Origin: Cheiracanthium punctorium
Taxonomy: Eukaryota > Arthropoda > Arachnida > Araneae > Cheiracanthiidae
Direction: 5' to 3'
Length of the DNA: 64,000 nucleotides
Assembly: GCA_038373885.1 (NCBI GenBank)
Contig: JAWZYV010016956.1
Location: forward strand, 496,001 to 560,000
The translations under genes and the position numbers were made by a program. Shown here piece by piece: positions 46,720 through 57,500 of this stretch. The stretch's first letter is position 1. Every line of letters starts with the position of its first letter. A model generated the notes under the pieces. The model was not told the origin of the DNA, did not search any database, and saw nothing but the letters and a program-made list of their open reading frames with translations.

Positions 46720-47872
46720 AGGATTCATACACCCTCAGGGAAATCTGGAAAATGGGGGAAAACTCAGGAATTGAAAATTGGCTCTTAAAACTCGGGGGAA
46801 ACCCCATGGGAAAATGTAATTTTCCTTTAAAAACCTAGAAAATTCACCTTCAGCCCTGGAATTATAAGAAAATTTATCCCCTCTCATTTTTACGCCCATT
46901 GCCCTATTTAATGCCCAGCTACTTTCCTAATAGTGGACACATACAATCAGAAATGGTTGTATAGGTATACAAGATAAATCATCTATCACTCCCATAGCTT
47001 AGTACAAATGGCACACTTGCTTCTCATTTTGTCTCCTGAGCATTTGTGGTTGCTCCCATTACTCAGTAGGGTTCGTTGAATTAACAAGGGGCTATTCTTT
47101 GTGTTGTGTACTGTGCAGTGCACAAAGTTAGATTGCACAATATTTTTATCCTGAGTATATGAGTTGCTGATGTTTGCTAGAATACAGTGTAGAATGTGTG
47201 TTCCTATAATTTTAACTATTCCATTGTTTATAATAATAGGATTGCTGGGTTTTACTAGTTCTAAAGAATTTGAATTGAAAGGAAATATTTACCAATAGCC
47301 TTGTATACTGACTATGGGTGGAATTCTGCCCTGGTGGTTCACGAAATCGTCGGTTGTTAGCTGTCAACTGGGCAGAACCAGTTGTTTGGTTACCGACTGC
47401 GCTAACTCCGGGGGAAAACGGGAGGTCTTTTAGCCAATCGCATGAACCCCTTAACGCTCCTCCTTAAAACTCCACCTCAAGGCGGGGCAAAGTTAACGAC
47501 TGCGAAAAATTAACGACGAGCGGAGAATCCAGCTGTATAGTACTAAAAACTTATCAATCAGTGAAGTGGCCCCAAAAAGTCTCTTACTTCTGTAAAGCTG
47601 TTACATAATATCTGGTTCTTTATAGGTCAAATTGAATATGAAACCATGTTTGATATGAATGTAATCCATTGTTTATGCTATAATTGAGGGGGAGTGTATT
47701 TTTGATTACAATGATGTTATCATAATTTCATTACCTGAGAGAGGGGCATAAAAATAAAGTTATTTTCAATACTTATTGTATGCTTATTTTTTTGCGATAA
47801 GCTGCAAATTTTTTTTAAATCACCTGGAAAACTCCGGGAATTTTATTTTGAAAAATGAGTACAAATCCTATA
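46720..47872. mobile_element. Putative hAT-like element with CAGGATTCATAC ends
   Basis: The left end AGGATTCATACACC and right end (reverse complement) AGGATTTGTACTCA are similar, followed by CTGGAAAA / TTTTCCAGG blocks near each side. The interior at about 47318-47540 is a GC-richer island with its own weak inverted ends (CTATGGGTGGAATTCT and, in reverse complement, CTATACAGCTGGATTCT), probably a second MITE nested inside. Confidence 0.5.
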
Positions 47873-48452
47873 ATATAAAATCTTTAAATGTAGTAAATGT
47901 TGAAAAGGAAGTTTGAATGAGAAGATTATTCTTTTTTTTTTCCTTTCCCGGAAAATCCAAAAAGCGGAAGTACCATAATTTATGGAGGAAACAAAGCAAA
48001 CAGGAAAATGAGCTTAATTAACTGGAAAAATCATCAGAAACGCTGCAGCTGCAGTGGTTTGGGGCCCGTGTTTTTTCTTTTTTCCATTTTACTTCATTAA
48101 TGGACAAAACACTGTGTTTATCACCTAATATGAAGTCAATTGATGTGAGACATCGTAGAAAAAAAAGTATCTGAGATTGTCTAAGGTTGCCACTCTTTAG
48201 GATACGGCTTCAATTTATCGCTCGAATTATAAAATCAATTTATATAATTGTGAATGAAAGTACCATTAATTTCTACTAACTATTAAATAGTGGAGAAACA
48301 CTTTCTGTGATATTGGTAGGCTTTCTTGAAAATCACCTTCAAACATTATCATTTTTCACTGTTCCCTTGCTATTTTACAATATAAAACTATTATCTTTTA
48401 GGAGCAAGACTGTAAAATATTGGCATGGCAATCAGTAAGGAAAGACTATACC

Positions 48453-48653
48453 AGCTATTAAATATAAATATAGACAACCATACAAACAATAACACTAAGA
48501 AGTTAAATTATAGAAACCTGCAAGAGAGAACAGTGTTATGCTTGTAAATTAAGATATTAAAGAAGGAATAACCCTCTACTTACAAAGAACACAATAAGAA
48601 TTCAAACAAAATTTCTGGATTATTTGTACCAATGTAAAATTCCAATACAGAAC
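48453..48653 (+). repeat. Dispersed repeat A, copy 2
   Basis: Same orientation and block order as 1524-1742 (AGCTATTAAA, TTAAATTATAGAAA, ATGCTTGTAAATTA, AAAGAACACAATAA, TTATTTGTACCAAT). It directly adjoins repeat C copy 2. Confidence 0.75.
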
Positions 48654-48659
48654 CTTTTT

Positions 48660-49445
48660 TTTTTTTTAACACTACAGGCCAAAGCCCCTACACTTTCTTT
48701 TCGTATGAGGCATTCGACCTCTAATTAAGGGTATTCGTAAAAAAGGCATAATTGACAAAACCCAAAGATTGGATCTGATAGAATATTACCAAGCTACACA
48801 TTTCTTGGTTCTTCCATGCTCCTTAGGAATAAAGGCATGATTTCAACAAGCAAAACCCAAAGGTTGTATCAGATAGAATGTTATCGAGCTACACATTGCT
48901 TGCTATTTGCCATTCATGGCGATTTTTCATAATTTGTTGGCTTACGTATAGTCAATAATTATTTCTAAGGAAACAGTGCTTGATATGTTTTATTTGATAA
49001 AAACTACCAAACAGCTATTATATCTTGCTACTATATGGCGACTTTCCATCATTTGTTGATTTACACAACCGATAATCATTGTTCATGTAAGGTTGCCGTG
49101 AAAAGTTATCCATACATTCATGTACATAATCCTTTGCAGATTAACTTATTAAGCATTGCAAAATACATCATCTCGCTGTGCAGGCAAATATCAAGCTGTG
49201 CTTGCTATAATGGCATAATTAACATCCAAATATGTCTACAGGTGGCAAATACTCAAGCTGAACCTAATCAGCATTACTATAATATACATTTGAATTTTTC
49301 ATTTTCAAAATTCTAGGTGCTAACATTCTGGAACACATGCAGTATTTAGATTCACCCTGCTTGAGATAGTGGTTTTCCAGATCACTCCCGATGCCAAAAT
49401 GGTGCTTTTTAAATCATTACAATTATTATTGGAAAAACGAATTGG
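48660..49445 (-). repeat. Dispersed repeat C, copy 2
   Basis: Inverted partner of 27440-28380, about 20 kb away, collinear over its full length (see copy 1). It lacks the 129-bp piggyBac MITE and so shows the empty target site. Confidence 0.85.
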
Positions 49446-49500
49446 TGTCAATAAAGTAAATAAAAAACTTTGTAAAAAACACACATAAGATGTTATAGGT

Positions 49501-49551
49501 AAGAGGATACGTACGTTTCAGCCAAAAATTGTTTTGGCCTTCTTCAGTCCA
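49501..49551 (-). ncRNA. Hammerhead-ribozyme-like motif of a Penelope-type end
   Basis: On the minus strand: GGA (49550-49548), CTGAAGA (49547-49541; hammerhead box C-U-G-A-N-G-A), a stem GGCCAAAA/TTTTGGC-T around a CAAT loop, then GAAAC (49519-49515), a 2-3 bp stem III in ACGTACGT, and TATCC whose TCC can pair with the initial GGA. That is the order of a type I hammerhead with a minimal stem III, the form known from Penelope-like retroelements. One extra A lies between the first box and stem II, so self-cleavage is uncertain. Confidence 0.5.
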
Positions 49552-49949
49552 AGCCCTTCGTCGCAAGCAACACAGGGAACTGAAAAGATGTCAAGACCTA
49601 TGCATGTTAATCAGTCATTAGTAACATTTTTTAAATATTAAATATTAAATTGAAATTACTTACCACCATTCAAATTATTTGTAATGCTAAGATTAAATAT
49701 TGAAAATGGAAAATGTATTTTTGAAAGTACTTTATATATATTTTTTCTTTGATCAGTTTGTTTGAAATTTATGAATACAGTAACTCCTCGTTTCATTGTG
49801 CTCATCAGGAGACAAGAAAAATGTGCAATATATCTGTGGGCACAATATAACCAGTGGAGGGGGGGGGGGTTGATATAAAATTTTACTTCTATTAACACAC
49901 TTTTACTTTACGATCTTAAAGTATTATAAAATCAGTATAAGCAGAAATC

Positions 49950-50430
49950 TATTGCCCGACATGCTCGCGGCATGTAAAATTTTCAGGCAGGCTTGTTTCT
50001 TTTTTTCCAAATGGCCAACTGGGCATGTAAAAAAATTGACTCTGAGAAGTTCATAAATTACTTGTAAAAAAAATTATGTATATATTTTGAATGCCATCAA
50101 TTTTTCAAATTTTGGTACGAAAAAAATGAATGTCCATTTCTATTTCTGGGATTTTATCAATGTCCTAGTGGCAATACCTTAACTGTAGTGTAAACAGAAT
50201 ACAGAAACCCAACAATAAAGAGGAAAGATAGAACTCCCGCATTCATGTGTGTTTAAGGATTTTCCAATTTTTCCTTCAATGCAAACAATATGAGTAATGT
50301 AAATTTTACAGAGCAATAAAATATAATTTTTTGAGCAAGTAAATTTTGGTTTGGCATGTATTATTTTAGGTTACATGCTTGACTGGGCATGTAAATTTTT
50401 GGATATTTTTCTGCCCCCTGAGTATAAGTA
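49950..50430. repeat. AT-rich unclassified repeat-like stretch
   Basis: The motif CATGTAAAATT/GCATGTAAA recurs at both ends (about 49971, 50024, 50388) along with GACTGGGCATG/AACTGGGCATG. It looks like an old dispersed repeat with inverted or tandem parts; class unknown. Confidence 0.3.
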
Positions 50431-51211
50431 CTGATAGTGTAAGTAATATTTAAAAAAAAAAAAAAAAAGCTTATACAGTAAACACACAAGTTTACCTTGA
50501 TAAATTTATGTACAAATAAACATTGATACACACATCCTAGAAATTTTTATCAGAAATTTCAGTGTGACAATGGATTGTATGATTACACTTACTCCTCTAA
50601 AATGTACTCCCATTGTTCACCCTACTGACGTTTACTTTTATAGACAGGTAAAGAGTATAATTAAGCATTTGCACAAATTTCAGCATATTTAATTGAACAG
50701 AATTGGATCGTTATCGCGATAACTGACTATTCATGACTATTTTAATTAGTTAAGTAGTTACTATAACTGTTAAAATATGATTTAATATTTAATAACCTTT
50801 TTCAAAACAAAAAAAATTGACATCTGTAATCAATAGGTTTATTTAATTGTAAAAATTAATTAAATAAATTGGAGGCAAAAGTGTAAAAACTTGAAAGCGA
50901 GACCTGAACCCTGAGCTAACCGGCCATGGACAGATTAGCTTACTGATGAGTATAAATTTTCAAAGGCTTTTTTCTCAGTAGTGAACAACCATGAACACTA
51001 ATATATTAAGGAGTGAACATCCTGAAGGAGTACTATTATTATAGTTTCATCCAGAAATGAATTTCTGAGGTCGCAAACTCCCCTTGTTAATTTCATATTA
51101 TAGCTTATCTTCAAAAAATCTACTTCTTTTTCTTCCACAACTGAACATCATTTTGAAAGTATTATCTCATAAATATTTGTTTGCAAAATTGAACAGTTGA
51201 TTCCTAGTTTA

Positions 51212-51339
51212 CGGTGCTTCTTAGCCAACGTGACAAAAAAAAGTTTAATGTGGTAACCTTTGCGACTTTCATATGTTTTCTGACAAGATGGAAAAATGTG
51301 CCAAATTGGCGATTTTTGAAAACGTGCCAAGAAGCACCG
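51212..51339. mobile_element. Short MITE, 128 bp, TA target
   Basis: TIRs CGGTGCTTCTTAGCCAACGT and, in reverse complement, CGGTGCTTCTTGGCACGT, flanked by TA on both sides (51210-51211, 51340-51341). It ends 89 bp upstream of the acceptor of the first G3BP coding exon. Confidence 0.85.
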
Positions 51340-51437
51340 TAAAGTACGAATTGACCAATTGAACTAAAAGTTTTCAATTTTTTAATACACCAGACATAAA
51401 AAAATTATCATGTTGCCTTCTATTTCAGTTGCAAGAA

Positions 51438-51532
51438 ATGGTCATGGAAAGTCCGACTCCCCAGTGTGTGGGCCGAGAATTTGTCAGACAGTACTACACA
51501 TTATTAAATAAAGCACCACTGCATTTGCACAG
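51438..51532 (+). CDS. G3BP: G3BP coding exon 1
   Basis: The exon begins at 51429 after TATTTCAG; ATG at 51438; donor GTTAGT after CACAG. It encodes [20 protein letters not shown] and [11 protein letters not shown] plus two bases of Arg32. Confidence 0.93.
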
Positions 51533-54500
51533 GTTAGTATATTACAATTTTTCTTAAAGCGCTACATTTATCATTTAATGTTAAATGAAGTTGACATAAT
51601 ATATACAAAAAAAAAAAAAATTGAGACTACTGTTAAAAAAAGAAAAACTGTACTGTTAGGTTTTTCTGTGCCTGTGGTGAACTTTTCTTAATTTTTGGTA
51701 AAATATTGTAACCAAGAGGTTTAATTTACAGTCTTCTATTGTTTTTAGAAAGAAAAATTGGCTCAACAATGTACCTAGCTGCACAGTTTTGATTATAACT
51801 TCCTGTCCAAGAAATGAGAAAATTATAAGATGAGAGGCCAGTTGTAGAATGTTAGCCAGTATTTGTGAAAATGTGTACTTTTAAAAATATTCATTCACTA
51901 GCATATATATATATATATAATTGACCCCTAAAAATGTAGAATGGCTAGCAAATAAAAAGATTTAAAGGACTAAAATAACGTTAATGAAGTACGGAGATTA
52001 TCCATAGTTAAAAGTACCTTTTCTCATCAGCATGCCATCGAAATGTGTCATGCATCAGTCATCGAAAGTGAATGATTTCACCCTCTTTCTTTACCCTCAT
52101 TGAGTTTGGTGCCTGGTGATGCCAGTCCAAAACCTCTTCATACCCACATGAACCATCTCATGATGATGCCCTCTATCAATAATATACAATGATATTAAAT
52201 TCAATAAACATCGCCCCGCTTTATCCCATCTGACTTTAAACAACTCTATCACTATAGATTTTGAAAAAATAACCAAAATAGCTAACAACAACAACTTATG
52301 CTTATTTGCACGAATGATTAAAAATATCATTGATAGAGAGTAGTGTCAAAGACATGGTTCATGCAGGTCTAAAGGAGGTATGGAATAAAGTCACCCAGTT
52401 CCCATACTCAATGTGAAGAAGAAAAATAGCAAACTTGTTAGCTTTTGATGACTGATGATGGCTGCAGAATGCATTCCAAAATTTATTCAGGAGGAAAGGT
52501 ACTTGGTTCTTTATAACTATGAATTATATAGAGGACTTTTAAGCACCATAGTTAGCTTCTTTGGTACTGTATCGAGATCATACCTACAGGATGGACCAGG
52601 GTTCTGGTCCATCCTACTGGGGTAACAGGGTTTGTAAATGAGTTTATTTGAATTAAAGTTGAAAGTGTGGTTAGCTCTCAACAATGCTTAGCGATGGCAA
52701 ATTTGTTGGTTTCATGTTTTTTAACAAGGTTTATGTGCTCCTTAATTCTTAATTTAAGTGCGCATTTAGTTTGTTCGATATGTTCTCTGTTACCTTAATT
52801 TCCTGCTTTCCAATTGCCTTCATAAAACCCTTTTCTGAATCCTTGCTTTCCTATTTGTCCTCGTAAACTATCTTGAATCCCTTCCCCTTTTTTTCTGTGA
52901 AAGCAGAGCAAATATTTGCCATTCTCATTCTACCACTAACAACAGCATGTCATACATGCTGAAACCAGTCTGCTGTTTAACTTTTTCTATTGGTGTTATT
53001 ATACATTGTTTCTTGATTCTTATTTACCTTCTGCACCTACCTACATTTTTTTGCTTTTTGTACAAGCCAAGCCTAATACTCTTTAGCTAGAATGCTACTG
53101 TTTGCACTACTTATGATGTTACAGGGTTCACACTAGGAAAAAAAAGTGGGTGAGATTCTCCCACTCTAGCTTCAAAACTAAGTGGGATTTTAGAAATCTG
53201 AGTGAGAACTCGAGGATTTTGTTTATTTACTAAAGTTTATTTTTTCTTTCACATTTTATCAACAAAATTAACATACAAAAATACAATGCAACTAAGATTA
53301 TACATATCAAAATTACTAATTTAATATACAAATGATTTTGGATAACAATACAATTTAATATCTGTGATTCTTCACCCCATTGAATATTTTTGCTGCTTCA
53401 TCAAAATCAAACAGCTCAGCATCTATATTTTCATCAGAGATGCGTATACAGGGATGTTAATTCTGCGCCGAAACACAAATTCTTGCACCGAACTGCGCTT
53501 TTAGCCGATTTTTGTGCCGAATACGTCATTTTGACTCTTTCAGGGTGCGCCGAAACACAAATATTGCGCCGAACTGTGCTTTTAGCCGATTTTTGCGCTG
53601 GTCTGTGCCGAATACGTCATTTTGACTCTTTGTTAAATTTTTGCCACGCTCATTTATCTTTTAAAGCGTGTATGGAAAGCTAGTTAGCAGTAAAGCAAGA
53701 TTCAAACTGCGTACGAAAGCTGCATTCCGAAGCCATTCTACCCGCCCCGGATCGGACCAGTCGCGCTTTGTTAGTCACCTCAATCAGGGCCGGCCAGATA
53801 GGCAAACAAGTAATCATCGCAACGAGCACCGTTTTTTGTTTATGAAGGGGCACGATTTCCAACTTAAAATCATAAAAGCAATTTTGAAAAAAGTAAAAGG
53901 GACGTCTTTTTCTACGTTTGCAGGGTGGAGTGGGTGTCATGTACCGCAAGGCTGCCCCTGATCTAAACCAGACCGGTCCGTAAAGAAAACAGTATATTAC
54001 GGTGACGTCCCAGCCTCTAAAAAATCACGGTTTATGACCCGGCCCGTAGCAAGAATGAGAATTGGAAGCATGACCGGTTTAGAAATCAGAATCTAGGCTG
54101 TCTGAATTAATAGAATATTTCATTTCAAAATAATCCGGAAATCCGCTGCCAGTGGTGTAGTTGCGGGGGGTAGAGATCTGTGCGGGCCCAGGCTTTTGCA
54201 GCACGATTCATTCAAGGCAGGGGCTGACCTCAGCATTTTCTAGAATGGACCGGAACAAGCGTATACTCTTAAAGACGGTCCTCTGCACTTGCAAAATCGA
54301 GCCTTTCTGGAAATTTTTGCTCTCCTAAAATTTGGACAAGACCAAACGATTGGCTTGTGATTCCTCCCCCCCCCCCTCCTTAAATCATGATTAATATAAG
54401 AGCTGGACCGGGTCTGAATTTTTTATTTTGATTAAATGCCGGGCCGGGCTAGACATTTTCGGCCCGTGAAGATCATGAGCGGGGAGATGCCGTCTCACTA

Positions 54501-57500
54501 CTTTTTCATTCGAGCTTATGTCAGCAAAAGTAAGCGTTCTTCACTTTTTATCATGGACGCATGATTTTTGAGTCTTCAGTTGCGAGTGTTCCTAAACCTT
54601 TTTTCTTAAAACTACACCACTGTTTTTCTTTTTGTGTGTGTGCAGGCTCTACGAGAGGGGGCAGACGGGGCGACGCCCCTGGGCCCGTCAGCCAAAGTGC
54701 GTCCGCAAATTTTTCAGAATGCGTTACGAATTTCATTTATAGATCCGTAATTAAAATCTTTATTTTAAAATAGACTAAATTTTGAATACATAATTCTAGA
54801 ATGATATAAATGCTAGAAATGTTAATTCTACCATTTAAATATTAGTATTTTTACAACCTTCGAACATGCATTAAAAGTACCATTGCATATAAGAAATACT
54901 TCCCTCCCACTCTCTTTCCATTTATCATTTATATGAAAACCATTAAAAAGAGCACTTTCACACACACACACAAAAAAAATTCCTTCCGTCCATGTAAATC
55001 CATGTATTGTTTTTACCAAGTTGCTGATAGCATAGCCTGTATACACCCTTTTTTTTTTCCAGAGCTTTCCTAAAGTGCTTTCAAATAGTGTTTTGCTTTT
55101 AGCAAATGGTGTTTGCTTATAAACTTTGCTTTTCTTGTATGCATTTATTGTGTTCCTAAATCTTCAATTTTATGCTCCAAAATCATGTTAATTCTGATCT
55201 CAAATCTTAGTTTTCCTCTCGGAAACTATTTTTTTGTGCTCCCGAGGTGCTCCCAAATGGAATTTTTCTGCTCCCAAATAGAATTTTTCTGCTCCCAAAT
55301 GGAATTTTTCTGCTCCCGAGGTGCTCCCAAATGGAATTTTTCTGCTCCCAAGGTGCTCCCAAATGAAATTTTTTCTGCTCCCGGGGTGCTCCCAAATCGA
55401 GTGTTGGAGTTAACATCTCTGCGTATAAGATTACTCAAATTTTTAGCATTCAACCTATTACGAAACTTATTTTTTATCCTGTTCTGAGTGCTGAACGACC
55501 TTTCAACAGAAGCAGAGCTTATTGGAATAACTAAATAGATCTCATAAATTGTAACAGTATTGGGATACAATTCTAAATAAGAATTTAGAAACACATTGGC
55601 AACATTATTAAATTTTTGAGATTTATAGCTATTTGTTAATAAAACATAAACATCATCATACTCTTTTAATAATTCATCAGATTTTAAGTAAGTATTAAAA
55701 TGCATTCCTAAATTTTGCACACGTTTTTTACATTCTGAAATATCTAAAGATCTTAAACATAAAGGATCGTATGCTTGAAAACAGCTAATTATGTTTAATA
55801 GATCTTCTGGAAATCTACTGTTTAAGCCATCTATTATAGCTTGAATTAATGATTGCTTAATTTTAGGTAGATTTTCATTAGACCCAATATCTATCATTCT
55901 TTCTTTCAGAACAGAATAATAAGATAAAGGTCTACGTATTGTCATATCGATTAATTCATCATCATTGCCTTCAATGGTACATGCACTACTACTGTTTGAA
56001 GACGTTTCATTTATTTTGTCGCAGTTTATTAAATTTTCCAAGAAGTATTTTTCTGCCTCCCCAATGTTACACTTCAGAGCATCTAGCTGTATGATGGCAG
56101 TGTCAATGCATGGTTTCATGATTGACAAATCAGCAGTATCACTCTGGAAGACTTTGCTTAGTTTTGTTAATATTGGTAATATGTCAATTAATATGTGCGT
56201 GATGCAAATGAATCTGGCATTCCTAACTGCTCGAAGTAAACCCGATGCAGTTGCATCTTTACCCTGTGCTACTTCATATTCTAAGAATATTATCAATGAA
56301 TCCAAAGTAGCATACAGAACTTGAACAGCTTTATGCATAGATAACCACCTAACCGTGTGCAATTCTATATACTTTAAACTGTACCCCTGAAAAATTTTTT
56401 GAACTGCTTCTAATTTGGACGATCGAACAGCTGAAGCATGGAAAAAAAAAAGAAAACTGATTTTATCGTTTCGTTATAAGTTTTAATACTCTGGATAGTT
56501 TTAGCTGGGCTCTGTAAAACCAAAGCTAGACTGTGAGCAGCACAGTGTACAGAAATGATCGAAGGATTAGATACTTTTAACCGTGCAGCCACACCAGAAT
56601 GTTTTCCCAACATTACATTGGCTCCATCACACCCTAAACCAATTATCTTAGAAATATCAATCTGCTTTTCTTTTAACATTTCTGTGATTGAATTTGTTAA
56701 TGTCTCTGCAGTACCATCTGCAACTGCAATATTCTCTAAAAACTTTGTTACGACAGTTCCATTCTTGACAAATCTAACATTGACACCAAGATGTTTTTCA
56801 TTGCTTTGGTCACAGGTTTCATCACAAATGAGAGCACATACCTTTGCCTGTTCTAAATCGCATAACAATTTATTTTCAATTACCTGAGCGATACAAGCTT
56901 GGAACTCAGTAAAAGAAGTGTTATGTTCATATCTGATATTTTTGTTGCTGCAGGTAGTGCTCTCACATCCTTGGCTTTTAATAAATTTCTGTAAGTTCCC
57001 AAACAAAGAAGTAGGAAGTTCATTGGAAGCAATAAATAATGCTGATTTTAAGCATGTAATTAAGAAAGCATTATTTTTATCTTTAAATTTTGACTGCATC
57101 TTGCATATCTTTTTCACATCTTGCAGCTTCGACTGACTGCAAATGCTCACGGCAAGCACTGTGACGTTGCAATGATGACGTTTTATAAGATGTGCAACCC
57201 CCTAAAATAAGAAATGATTTAAATTAATTCTTATATATTTATGAAAAATATAGTATTCTATAGATAGTTTTATTACATCTACATTTTATTTTATAATCAG
57301 GGCTCTTGTGCTAAAAAAGTGTAGGGGGATCCCCCGCCCTGGTCACGTTATGTTTTAAAAGATGTTATTAAGTTTTAAAAAATAAATAAATTGGAAATAG
57401 AGGGTCACTCTTTAATATTGCAGCATTACAGATTAGGCTAAAGGAATGTTAAAGGAAAAAATGTATCATCAACGTGGATGGAAAAAGATGGAAATTAGGA

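Noticed and set aside
55113..55487. Plus-strand frame with repeated QMEFFCS units
   Set aside because: Shadow of the minisatellite; the minus strand carries the transposase frame.
55965..56887. Plus-strand open frames opposite the hAT transposase
   Set aside because: Antisense shadows of a conserved coding region on the minus strand.
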